64,000 nt of DNA from Acidobacteriota bacterium (GTDB taxonomy: Bacteria; Acidobacteriota; Terriglobia; Bryobacterales; Bryobacteraceae): positions 186,001 to 250,000 of the forward strand of contig JAFKEE010000017.1 in assembly GCA_017307505.1 (NCBI GenBank), in the 5' to 3' direction. The position numbers and the translations under genes are program-made. Under the pieces are notes generated by a model. That model was given only the letters and a program-made list of their open reading frames with translations. It did not search any database and was not told the DNA's origin. Below, one piece after another: positions 9,232-17,286 of this stretch (its first letter is position 1; each line of letters opens with the position of its first letter).

Positions 9232-10242
9232 TTAGTGCACTTCCGCCAAAACCGGCACCGGGCCGCTGGATTCGCGCACAATCAGTTCGGGTTGAATTAG
9301 CGTTTCCCTGATCTCCTCCAGGCGTGCGGGCTCGGCCGTGAAGCTTTCGAAGATCCGCAATCCGATCAGATCGCGAGCCAGCCGCGCGGTGGTGAGGGCC
9401 GGAGAAACGACATCGGAAAGGTCCAGCCCATCGAAGCCGGTCACCGACACGTCGTCCGGGACGCGCAGCCCCAGATCCTTCAACTGGCGCAGGACGCCCA
9501 GCGCCATGAAGTCGTTCACGCAGACAATCGCCGTCGGCCGGAATCCGGATTGATAGATCTGCCGCACCGCACTGCGTCCGCCGGCCAGGCCATCCAGATC
9601 CGCGACGGTCCGGTATTCAACCTGCGGCGCGAAGTTCTCCATCACCTCTTCAAAGGTCTGCCGCCTGTCGTTGAGGGGCCCCAGGGTGGTGTGATGGCCC
9701 ACAAAAGCGAAACGCCGGTGGCCCAATTTAAAGAGGTATTCGGCGATCTGCTGCACCGCGGTCCGGTAATTTACCTTGATGCTGATGATGCTTTCGCGGG
9801 GCGTGCCGACGTCGTAGACGACGGTTGGAACCTTGCGCTCAGCCAGTTCTTCCAGCAGCGCTTCGTCCATCTCGGAAACCACCAGGGCCAGTCCGCCCAA
9901 TCTTCGACCGATCATGAGGCGAACGCTGGCTTTGAGGCGATCCACCTGATAATCGGTGTTTGCCACCAGGACCTCATACCCGTTGCGATTCGCCTCTGCT
10001 TCCAGACTGCGAAATACATCAAGAAAGAAGGGGTTTTCCAGGTTGGAGACGATGATGCCGATGGTCCGGTTGCTGCCTGCGGCCAAGGCCCGGGCATGCA
10101 TATTCGGGTAGTATTTCAGCTCTTCGACGGCCTTTAGCACGCGCTCACGGGTGGCATCCCGGACCACTCCGATATTGTTCAGCACACGGGAAACGGTGGC
10201 GGTTGAGACACCGGCTCGCTGTGCGACATCTTCAAGATTCAT
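9232..10242 (-). CDS. LacI-family transcriptional regulator
   Basis: The 336-residue protein begins with a classical LacI helix-turn-helix and hinge (MNLEDVAQRAGVSTATVSRV, then ALAAGSNRTIGIIV). A periplasmic-binding-protein-like effector domain follows, ending with VPDDVSVTGFDGLDLSDVVSPALTT, the usual LacI signature near the C-terminus. The start at 10242 has AAGGAG eight bases upstream; the longer frame to 10290 has no such support. It probably binds a sugar and represses or activates carbohydrate genes. It sits between the AsmA-like and M13 peptidase genes, neither an obvious target, so its regulon may be elsewhere. Confidence 0.93.
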   Translation of the reverse strand: MNLEDVAQRAGVSTATVSRVLNNIGVVRDATRERVLKAVEELKYYPNMHARALAAGSNRTIGIIVSNLENPFFLDVFRSLEAEANRNGYEVLVANTDYQVDRLKASVRLMIGRRLGGLALVVSEMDEALLEELAERKVPTVVYDVGTPRESIISIKVNYRTAVQQIAEYLFKLGHRRFAFVGHHTTLGPLNDRRQTFEEVMENFAPQVEYRTVADLDGLAGGRSAVRQIYQSGFRPTAIVCVNDFMALGVLRQLKDLGLRVPDDVSVTGFDGLDLSDVVSPALTTARLARDLIGLRIFESFTAEPARLEEIRETLIQPELIVRESSGPVPVLAEVH

Positions 10243-10367
10243 CCCAGAATCTCCTTGAATTCCTGCGCGGCGACATGGCGCATGAAGCACGGGTTTATCA
10301 CTACCTGGGGTCCGGCGTCAAATCGGCCGGCGTCCCCCGTGAGGCGCCGGCCGAACTTTATTGACAT

Positions 10368-12392
10368 CTACCAGAGCTTACACTGCTGATCGGCCGGGCG
10401 CACCATGGGGTCGCCCTGTTTGCAGTGGAACGCTGCGTGGAAAGCCGGCATATTCATCAGGGTTCCGTTTGCGCGGAACTTGGCCAGGGGGTGCGGATTT
10501 GTATTGAGCTGGAGCCTCATCGCCTCGGGCCGGTATTGTGAACTCCACACGCGCGCAAAGGCCAGGAAGAACCGTTGGTCTGCTGTGAAGCCGTCGATGA
10601 CGGGGCCGGGTTTGCCCTTCAGGGTGCGCTTGTAGGCTTCATAGGCGAGCGTCAGGCCGCCAAGATCGCCCATCGCCTCGCCCACCACCAGCTTGCCGGT
10701 GTGATGCAGGCCTTCGCCAACGTCCATGGTGTCGAACTGGTGAATCACGCAACCGGCTTTGGCATCGAACTTCTGGCGGTCTTCCGCGGTCCACCAGTCT
10801 TTCCGGTTGCCTTCGGCATCGAACTTCGACCCCTGATCGTCGAAGCCATGGCCCATTTCGTGGCCAATCACGGCCGCGATCGCGCCATAGTTCACGGCAT
10901 CGTCGGCCTGGAGGTCGAACATCGGCGACTGCAGGATACCCGCTGGAAAGACGATCTCGTTCATGAGCGGGCTGTAGTAGGCATTGACGGTCGGCGGCGT
11001 CATGCCCCAGTCGTTCCGGTTCACCGGCTTGCCGATTTTGGACAACTGGTACAGGCGATTGTTCAGGGAGGCTGCCCGCGTGTTCTCGAAGTAGGCCTTG
11101 GGATCCACCTTCACCGCGGAGTAGTCGCGCCACTTGTCGGGATAACCCACCTTCGGCACAAACGCATTCAGCTTGGCCACTGCGTTCTTGCGCGTCTCCG
11201 GGGTCAGCCATTCGGCCGACTGCAGTTGCTCGCGCAGCGTCACGCGGAGGTTCTCCACCAGTTCATTCATGCGGCGCTTGGCTTCAGGCGGGAAGTGCTT
11301 CTTCACGAAGACTTCTCCGAGCGCCTCGCCCAGGTTGCGGTCCACGGCGTTGGTGCAGGTCTGCCAGCGCGGCTGCTGCTCTTTCACCCCAGCCAGCACA
11401 GTGCGGCTGAAATGAAAATCCTCGTCCTCGAAGGCCTTCGGCAGCATATCGGCCGCGCTGCTTACGGTGCGCCAGCGGGCCCAGGTTTTCCAGTCGGCGA
11501 GGGAGGCGGCGGTGAGCTGGGAGTTCAGCTTCTTGAGCGTCTCGGGCTCGGCTACGTTGATGGGCGTCGTCTCGGCGATGTTGAACTGTTTGAACAGCGC
11601 GCTCCAGTTAAGTCCGGGCGCCAGGGTCTTCAATCCGGCCATGTCCATTTTGTGATAGCGGGCATCGGGATCGCGCCGCTGGACATTCGTCATCATCGAA
11701 CCGGCCAAGGCGGTCTCGAACTCAAGCACAGCCTTCGCTTCGGCAGCGGCTGCTTCCGGCTTGTCGCCCAGCAGTTGCATCATCTTGGCGACGTGCGCCA
11801 CGAACTCTTCGCGGATCTTCACGGAGCGCGGGTCGGTCTTGAAGTAGTAGTCGCGGTCCGGCAGGGAGATGCCGCCCACTCCGACGTTGGCGATGACTTC
11901 CTTGGAGTTGCGTTGATCCTGACCGCTCATGACGAAATAGGGGCCAATGGGGGTCATCTGCTGGAAGTCGTTGAGAGCCGCGGTCATGCCCGCCACATCC
12001 TTCACGGCGACGATGCGGTCCAGTTGCGGCTGGATGGGTTTCAGGCCGCGCGATTCGATGGCCGCCGTGTCCATGCAGCTGGCGTAGAAATCGCCAATTT
12101 TGCGCTCATTTGAAGTGGGTGGAGCGCTCTTGTTCGACGCCGCTGCTTCCAGAATGGTCCGCAGCCTTTCCCTGTTCCCTTCATTCATCACCGACATCGT
12201 GCCCCACGAGGGATAGCGGCCGGGGATTGGGTTCTTGTCGAGCCAGCCGCCGTTCGCGTACCGCCAGAAGTCGTCGCAAGGCTTACAGGACGTGTCGAGA
12301 TTCGAACGATCGATGCCGCTGCTGCCGGTTTGCTGCGCGAACAGGATCGTGACCAGGCATGTGCCCAGTAGAAGGGTATGTTGCAGTTTCAT
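10368..12392 (-). CDS. M13-family (neprilysin-like) zinc metallopeptidase
   Basis: The 674-residue protein has a signal peptide (MKLQHTLLLGTCLVTILFAQQ) and then the M13 N-terminal region containing CDDFWRYANGGWL. The catalytic motif VIGHEMGHGFDD places zinc ligands His511 and His515 with Glu512; GEAMGDLGGL downstream supplies the third ligand and NAYY the substrate-binding segment. The C-terminal CKLW is typical of neprilysin homologues. These enzymes cleave short peptides outside the cytoplasm. The start at 12392 has GGGAG seven to eight bases upstream, whereas the longer frame to 12488 runs through the promoter region. Transcribed alone, divergent from the rhodanese gene. Confidence 0.95.
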   Translation of the reverse strand: MKLQHTLLLGTCLVTILFAQQTGSSGIDRSNLDTSCKPCDDFWRYANGGWLDKNPIPGRYPSWGTMSVMNEGNRERLRTILEAAASNKSAPPTSNERKIGDFYASCMDTAAIESRGLKPIQPQLDRIVAVKDVAGMTAALNDFQQMTPIGPYFVMSGQDQRNSKEVIANVGVGGISLPDRDYYFKTDPRSVKIREEFVAHVAKMMQLLGDKPEAAAAEAKAVLEFETALAGSMMTNVQRRDPDARYHKMDMAGLKTLAPGLNWSALFKQFNIAETTPINVAEPETLKKLNSQLTAASLADWKTWARWRTVSSAADMLPKAFEDEDFHFSRTVLAGVKEQQPRWQTCTNAVDRNLGEALGEVFVKKHFPPEAKRRMNELVENLRVTLREQLQSAEWLTPETRKNAVAKLNAFVPKVGYPDKWRDYSAVKVDPKAYFENTRAASLNNRLYQLSKIGKPVNRNDWGMTPPTVNAYYSPLMNEIVFPAGILQSPMFDLQADDAVNYGAIAAVIGHEMGHGFDDQGSKFDAEGNRKDWWTAEDRQKFDAKAGCVIHQFDTMDVGEGLHHTGKLVVGEAMGDLGGLTLAYEAYKRTLKGKPGPVIDGFTADQRFFLAFARVWSSQYRPEAMRLQLNTNPHPLAKFRANGTLMNMPAFHAAFHCKQGDPMVRPADQQCKLW

Positions 12393-12522
12393 AGGGGATC
12401 TCCCAAGATCAGTACCCAATCTATCGTCTTTCGACACCCACCTGCGCATGCGACGGCCCTTCATTCCGTACAAAGTGGATCTATTCATTAAGCCGTTCCG
12501 GGTCTAGATTGGGGAATACGTT

Positions 12523-12945
12523 ATGAGCACCACTACCGCCCCTCGATTCTCTTCTGTCCTGGAAACGCCGGCGGCCGATCCGGAGACGGCGCGCCGCCAC
12601 TTCGCCTCCAAGCTGTCGCTGGAAACCGATCCGTCGGACGTGTATGCCGATATGGAGAAGGGCGTTCTGGGCTTCGTGGTGGTTGACGTGCGGAGCCCGG
12701 AACGCTATGCCGAAGGGCATATCCCGGGCGCGCTCAACATTCCCCACCGTACTCTGCGCGAGGACACGACCGCCGGAATCTCCAAGGAGACCGTGGTGAT
12801 TACCTATTGCGACGGGCCGGGCTGTAATGGGTCGACGAAAGGGGCTTTGCGGTTTGCGGCTCTGGGTTTCCGGGTGAAGGAGATGATCGGCGGGTTGGAG
12901 TGGTGGATCAAGGACGGATTCAAGGTGGAGGGAAACGGCCGCTGA
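12523..12945 (+). CDS. Rhodanese-like sulfurtransferase domain protein
   Basis: The 140-residue single-domain protein has the rhodanese hallmarks VVVDVRSPERYAEGHIPGA (about 52-70) and the active-site loop YCDGPGCNGS, with candidate catalytic Cys96 and a second cysteine at 101. The extra Cys in the loop is unusual and could form a disulfide with Cys96. Rhodaneses transfer sulfane sulfur or act in redox sensing. No export signal is seen, so it is probably cytoplasmic. The ribosome binding site is a GGGGA run. Its 3' end forms a hairpin shared with the convergent cytochrome gene. Confidence 0.88.
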   Translation: MSTTTAPRFSSVLETPAADPETARRHFASKLSLETDPSDVYADMEKGVLGFVVVDVRSPERYAEGHIPGALNIPHRTLREDTTAGISKETVVITYCDGPGCNGSTKGALRFAALGFRVKEMIGGLEWWIKDGFKVEGNGR

Positions 12946-12957
12946 GGACCGTTTCCC
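12930..12957. terminator. Hairpin overlapping the rhodanese stop codon
   Basis: GGGAAACGG (12930-12938) pairs perfectly with CCGTTTCCC (12949-12957) around a ten-base loop that contains the TGA stop. It lies between convergent genes and could end transcription from both sides, although no long T-tract follows. Confidence 0.5.
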
Positions 12958-12966
12958 CGGATTGAG

Positions 12967-13386
12967 CTACTGTTTGGCGGGCGGTGCGCCGCGCGGCGGA
13001 CCTTGAGCAGGAGGTTCCGGCAGCGTGATGTGCGCTTCGCCGCGGTGGCACGTCCAGCAGGCGACCTTTTCGGCGCGTCCGCCGGGGGCGAACTTATCGG
13101 CGTTCTCGCGGATGTTCATCACCATCTTGAGCATGGCGCGGGCGACGACCTTCTCTTCCTTGTCGTCCTTGGCAAACTCGCGGGCCACGTGGCAGAAGTC
13201 GCACTGGACGCCCAGCGCCTGGTTGAAGGCGCGCATGGTGTTCATCAGCTGCGGCCGCGGGATATCTTTCGGTAGCACCTGCAGGTTCGATGGTGCCGGA
13301 GGCTGCGCATAGAGGCTCGCGACGGCCAGACACGCCGCGAACAGAAATCCCCTGGAGCCCTTGACCAGTATGGTCTTAGTTGTCAT
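12967..13386 (-). CDS. Small secreted dihaem c-type cytochrome (reaction-centre cytochrome-like)
   Basis: The 139-residue protein carries a signal peptide (to about residue 27, SLYAQ) and two CxxCH haem-binding motifs, CDFCH at 62-66 and CWTCH at 110-114, with a methionine-containing helix between them. The pattern VLPKDIPRPQLMNTMRAFNQALGVQCDFCH resembles the c-type cytochromes related to the photosynthetic reaction-centre subunit, which are abundant in acidobacteria without phototrophy. A strong AAGGAG lies seven bases before the ATG, excluding the longer frame to 13632. It probably carries electrons in the periplasm; its partner is unknown. The tail is rich in proline. Confidence 0.88.
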   Translation of the reverse strand: MTTKTILVKGSRGFLFAACLAVASLYAQPPAPSNLQVLPKDIPRPQLMNTMRAFNQALGVQCDFCHVAREFAKDDKEEKVVARAMLKMVMNIRENADKFAPGGRAEKVACWTCHRGEAHITLPEPPAQGPPRGAPPAKQ

Positions 13387-13490
13387 CGTTACTCCTTTTT
13401 TGAGCCCTCTCGGCGGATTACGGAGATCCGCCATGGAGATAGTAGCGGATCTGGAGCCGCTTCGGTTACCCAACGGCCCGACATTTCTTC

Positions 13491-13847
13491 CTAGAGGAAG
13501 TCCTCGCGGATGGGGTTGAAGGTGTCGACGAGGCGGGCGGTGGGCGAGAGGAGTTGGATGGAGTGCGGGACTCCGGAGGCTACGGCGAAGAGGTCTCCAG
13601 CTCCGAGTCTGCGGGGTGGCTGGCCGCCGCACAGGAAGAGGATCTCGCCGGAGGCAACGTAGCTGATCTGCTCGTGGGAGTGGAAGTGCATCGGATCGGG
13701 CTCGGGCCAGGGGCCGCCTTCGATGTCGATCACCACGGTCATGAGATCGTTGGTGCGGATGATCTTGCGGGCGAAGCCGGGGCGAAATGCCTGGCCTTCC
13801 GTCTCGGCATCAAACAGGACCAGTGCGGTGTGCTCGGCGTGAAGCAT
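13491..13847 (-). CDS. Small cupin-domain protein
   Basis: The 118-residue protein is a single cupin barrel. Motif 1 reads MHFHSHEQISYVASGE, giving likely metal ligands His54, His56 and Glu59 (His58 also available), and motif 2 contains GVPHSIQ. No export signal. It is the last gene of a four-gene minus-strand operon and starts three bases after the stop of the DUF1080 gene. Single-domain cupins act as sugar-binding or enzymatic modules; the link with a keto-sugar hydrolase suggests carbohydrate metabolism, but this is inference. Confidence 0.85.
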   Translation of the reverse strand: MLHAEHTALVLFDAETEGQAFRPGFARKIIRTNDLMTVVIDIEGGPWPEPDPMHFHSHEQISYVASGEILFLCGGQPPRRLGAGDLFAVASGVPHSIQLLSPTARLVDTFNPIREDFL

Positions 13848-13850
13848 GCC

Positions 13851-14552
13851 CTAGTTTCGCACCGGCGGCAGCACCTGGATGTCGATGGACCGGAAGCTGG
13901 CGAAGGACTCGTGGTGCTGGAAGGCAATGGCGGTCTTGCGGTGTTCCAACCGCTCCAGCATGCGGGCGCTGTTCAACTTCTTCGCCGCCAGAGCGGCTCT
14001 CAGTTCCGGCGAGTGGAACGAATAGGCCAGCACGCGCCGGCCGTTGAGCCAGTGCTCCACGTCCTCGCCTTGTACCCTCAAGCGGCCTGTGTTCCATTGT
14101 CCGGCGGGCTTGGCCGCGCGCTCCGTGGGCGGCAGGTAGTTGTAGAGTGCGCCGGAGGCGTGCGCGGCCTGATCGGACCCGGCAGTCGAAGCGTCGTCGA
14201 CCAACTGGAACTCGAAGCCCAGCGAGGTCTCATGCAGGAACTCGCCTTTGGCGTCGTGGAGTTTGTCCGTCGCCGTGGCCTGGATCAGGTACTTGATGCC
14301 GGTATTGGCGCCGGGCGCGACCTTCCATTCGAAGGTCAGGTCGAAGTGGTCGTACTCGGCGGCGGTCCAGAGATCGCACTGGCGGCGGGCATCGGCGATG
14401 GTCTCGAGCACTCCGTTCTCGATCCGCCAACTGACATCCGGGCCGGTCAGGCCAGAGGGCGTGCGGAAGTTGCGGAAGCTGGCGCCGTCAAACAAGGTGG
14501 CGGGCGTCGCCCGGGCGGCGGTGAGGAGAAGAAGGGCGGAACGGCGGGTCAC
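13851..14552 (-). CDS. DUF1080 (3-keto-disaccharide hydrolase) family protein, secreted
   Basis: The 233-residue protein starts with a GTG whose TGA overlaps the end of the kinase gene (GTGA), indicating translational coupling. A short hydrophobic N-terminus (RRSALLLLTAARATPA) suggests export. The body is a lectin-like jelly roll with SWRIENGVLETIADARRQ, FDLTFEWKVAPGANTGIKY and GQWNTGRLRVQGEDVEHWLNG, the DUF1080 pattern. Some members hydrolyse 3-keto-disaccharides made by flavin or Gfo/Idh-type sugar oxidation. Being in an operon with a sigma factor and a kinase is notable. Confidence 0.85.
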   Translation of the reverse strand: MTRRSALLLLTAARATPATLFDGASFRNFRTPSGLTGPDVSWRIENGVLETIADARRQCDLWTAAEYDHFDLTFEWKVAPGANTGIKYLIQATATDKLHDAKGEFLHETSLGFEFQLVDDASTAGSDQAAHASGALYNYLPPTERAAKPAGQWNTGRLRVQGEDVEHWLNGRRVLAYSFHSPELRAALAAKKLNSARMLERLEHRKTAIAFQHHESFASFRSIDIQVLPPVRN

Positions 14553-16543
14553 TTGCCTGATTGTAGCGGCAATGCGCCGGCCGGCAGCAGGGCTCGGATG
14601 AGGTCGCCCGATCTGGAGTAGTAGAGAAAGCGGCCATCCGGGCTGACCGAGATGCCGCCGGGCAGCACCTGTGCGGTCTCTTCCAGAGGCAGGAACTGCA
14701 TGGCGCGGGTGTCGAGAGGGAAGAGGCAGAGTTGGGCGGAGTGCGGCGGGGTGGATGAGTCGCTTGTGGCATCGAGGAGGAGGATGGCCCGGTTGAGCAC
14801 AATGAAGTTGGGATTGCGGATGTCGGGGTGGACGAGTTCAGAGGGTCCGCCGGATGCGGGCATGCGCCACAGCTGTCCCGCCTGCCGGCTCTTGAGGTAG
14901 TAGAGGAAACGGCCATCCGGTGAGAAGCGGACGCGGTAGCCGGCTTGATCCAGGACGAGTTCCGGTGCACCGCCTTGGGTGGAGACGCGCCAGATGGCGG
15001 GCTGGTCCGGTGTGAAGTAGATCGAGGCGCCATCCGGTGACCAGGCAGGGTGGAGTTCTCCGTGGTAGCCGGATAGCAGAGCGCGGCCTGCACCAGAAGT
15101 ATCCGCGATGAAGAGGCCGCCTTCAGACTGGTCGAATGCCAGCCGTTGGCCGTCGGGCGACCACGCGGGATTCGTCTCGGCTTCCGGGCGACTGGTGAGC
15201 CGCCGTGGTCCACCTCCGGCTGACGGCTGGAGGTAGATATGGAAGCGGTTGCCGCCGCCATTCCAGGCGAAGGCCACAGAGGTACCGTCCGGGGAGACGG
15301 CAGGTGCGGTCTCGATTCCGGGATAAGCGCTGAAGGCTGCTACTGGTTCCTGGCGATGCAGGAGAGAGTAGGCGACTGCGCCTGCGACGATGAGAAGCGC
15401 GAGCAACCAGGGCCACCACGGCTTGCGTCGCGGCGGACCCGGAATGATGTGCGGAGAGGGCCCCTCGCCGCGCCACTGCCTCAGGCGGTGCAGGGTCTCC
15501 ATGACCTCGGTCATGGTCTGCGGCCGCTGCTCCGGCGCTTTGGACAGACAGGCGGCCACGAAGGCGGAGAGTCCCGGCGTGAGGCCGGATCGGAGCGAGT
15601 CGAGCGGCGGCGGGTCCTCGCGAATCAGGGCGGCGAGACTACGGAGAGCGGTCTCGCGCCGGAAGGCCTGGCGGCCGGAGAGCATCTCGTAGAGGACGAC
15701 GCCGAAGGAAAAGATGTCGGACCGGGCATCGGCTGTGCGGCCCTCCGCCTGTTCGGGCGCCATGTAGGGGATGCTGCCGAGGATCGCGCCCTCGGTGGTA
15801 CGCAGGGAGAGGCCCGAGCGCGTGCGGGTCTCCTCCTGGTCGCCCAGGTCGCGGCGGGCCAGTCCGAAGTCGAGCAGTTTCACGGTGCCTTCGGGCAGCA
15901 CCAGGATGTTGCCGGGCTTGAGATCGCGGTGGACGATGCCTCGGGCATGCGCGGCCTGCAGGGCAGAGGCGACCTGGAGAGCGAGGTGGATGACCTCTTC
16001 TTCTTTCGCTTCACGACCGCTGAGGTGCTCCGCCAAGGGGCGGCCCTTCACAAACTCCAGCACCAGGACGACGGCGTCGCCATGGGTCTCGTAGGCATAG
16101 AGGCCGGCGATGTTGGGATGGTTCAACATCGCGAGGAGCCGGGCCTCGCGGCGGAAGCGCGCCATGTAGGCGGGATCCTGGATCAGGGCCGGGTGCAGGA
16201 GTTTGAGGGCGACATCGCGCGCGAGACGCTCGTCGCGGGCCTGATAGACCTGCCCCATGCCGCCGGCGCCCAGCGCCTTCACGATGGAGTAGTGACCAAG
16301 CTGGTCGCCGGGCGACAGAATCGAGGCGGGCCGGGCTTCTCCGTCCGTGAGGTTCGCCCAGGCCGGGACCTCGAGGAGCGAGTCCCGCTGGCCTTCGTAG
16401 CCCAGAAGGGACTGGATCTCGCGCAACAGCGACTCGTCGCCGGCGCAGGCGTCCTGCAGGTAGGCATCGCGCTGCCCATCCGGGCAATCCAGCGCGGCAT
16501 GGAAGAGCAGTTCCACCCGGCGCCAGCGGCCGTCCTCACTCAT
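14549..16543 (-). CDS. Transmembrane Ser/Thr protein kinase with C-terminal PD40 beta-propeller
   Basis: The 664-residue protein has a short helical region of about 80 residues, then a complete Hanks-type kinase domain: GAGGMG (92-97), VALK with Lys114, HRDLKP (205-210), DFG (226-228) and APEQ. A single membrane helix (WWPWLLALLIVAGAVAYSLL, about 373-392) follows, then WD40/PD40-like repeats such as VSPDGTSVAFAW, WSPDGQRLAF and WSPDGASIYF. The kinase is therefore cytoplasmic and the propeller extracytoplasmic, a common acidobacterial sensor layout. Its start overlaps the end of the sigma factor gene by eight bases, so the pair is co-translated. Confidence 0.95.
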   Translation of the reverse strand: MSEDGRWRRVELLFHAALDCPDGQRDAYLQDACAGDESLLREIQSLLGYEGQRDSLLEVPAWANLTDGEARPASILSPGDQLGHYSIVKALGAGGMGQVYQARDERLARDVALKLLHPALIQDPAYMARFRREARLLAMLNHPNIAGLYAYETHGDAVVLVLEFVKGRPLAEHLSGREAKEEEVIHLALQVASALQAAHARGIVHRDLKPGNILVLPEGTVKLLDFGLARRDLGDQEETRTRSGLSLRTTEGAILGSIPYMAPEQAEGRTADARSDIFSFGVVLYEMLSGRQAFRRETALRSLAALIREDPPPLDSLRSGLTPGLSAFVAACLSKAPEQRPQTMTEVMETLHRLRQWRGEGPSPHIIPGPPRRKPWWPWLLALLIVAGAVAYSLLHRQEPVAAFSAYPGIETAPAVSPDGTSVAFAWNGGGNRFHIYLQPSAGGGPRRLTSRPEAETNPAWSPDGQRLAFDQSEGGLFIADTSGAGRALLSGYHGELHPAWSPDGASIYFTPDQPAIWRVSTQGGAPELVLDQAGYRVRFSPDGRFLYYLKSRQAGQLWRMPASGGPSELVHPDIRNPNFIVLNRAILLLDATSDSSTPPHSAQLCLFPLDTRAMQFLPLEETAQVLPGGISVSPDGRFLYYSRSGDLIRALLPAGALPLQSGK

Positions 16544-17108
16544 CGTCCGCCTGGCTCATGTGCCGCAGCAGCCAGGCCTTGGCGAGCTTCCAATCGCGCA
16601 TCACGGTTTGGGTGGAGACGTCCAGGACGCTGGCTGTCTCTTCGACGCTGAGGCCGGCGAAGAAGCGGAGCTCGACGATGCGGGCCTTGCGGGCGTCCTG
16701 TTTGGCGAGCTCGTTGAGGGCGTCGTCGAGCTGGACGACCTCGGATTCGCGGCCAGGCGCCATGACCATGGACTCTTCGAGCGGGATGCGTTTGGCTCCG
16801 CCGCCGCGCTTCTGGTAGGTGCGCGAGCGGGCATGGTCAACCAGGACGCGGCGCATCATCTGGGCGGCGAGCGCGAAGAAGTGGACGCGGTCCTGATACT
16901 GCATCTCGCGCGTGCCGAGGAGTCGGAGGTAGGCCTCGTTGACCAGGTCGTTCGTCTGGAAGCTGTGGCCGGGGCGCTCCAGGCGCATGTAGTGACGGGC
17001 GGTGCGCCGCAGCTCCTCATAGAGCATGGGCATGAGCCGCTCAAGCGCGGCCTGATCGCCGGCTCGCCAGGCGTTGAGGAGGCCGGTGACATTGATTGAG
17101 GGCTCCAT
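16536..17108 (-). CDS. ECF-type RNA polymerase sigma factor (TIGR02999-like)
   Basis: The 190-residue protein shows sigma region 2 (LLNAWRAGDQAALERLMP, then TNDLVNEAYLRLL and FFALAAQMMRRVLVDHARSR) and region 4 (VELRFFAGLSVEETASVLDVSTQTVMRDWKLAKAWL). The HARSR-x-x-x-KRGGG segment is typical of the ECF group named TIGR02999, usually encoded with a Ser/Thr kinase, as here. GGAGG lies seven bases before the ATG at 17108. No anti-sigma gene is present, suggesting activity is controlled by the kinase or a phosphorylated partner. It heads the operon of kinase, DUF1080 and cupin genes. Confidence 0.93.
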   Translation of the reverse strand: MEPSINVTGLLNAWRAGDQAALERLMPMLYEELRRTARHYMRLERPGHSFQTNDLVNEAYLRLLGTREMQYQDRVHFFALAAQMMRRVLVDHARSRTYQKRGGGAKRIPLEESMVMAPGRESEVVQLDDALNELAKQDARKARIVELRFFAGLSVEETASVLDVSTQTVMRDWKLAKAWLLRHMSQADDE

Positions 17109-17286
17109 GTGGCGCCTCCGGAGAGCCGATTGTAGCATGGGTCACTCGAATTGCTCCCCCGATTCGAGGTTGCCCGGGTGGGTGTGCCGCCCTGCCGGCT
17201 CAGGCCATCGCGCGGAAACTGAGGAGCCTGCCGCAGAAGAACCAGGACGACCATCCGAGCATTCTGAAGGCCGGCGGGGCCCGGAA

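Noticed and set aside
13412-13432. GGCGGAT/ATCCGCC hairpin in the cytochrome leader
   Set aside because: A seven-pair palindrome with no T-tract and no recognisable regulator site; function cannot be argued.
17150-17190. tRNA-like fragment (CGATTCGAGG)
   Set aside because: Only a loose resemblance to a T-arm; no cloverleaf can be built around it.
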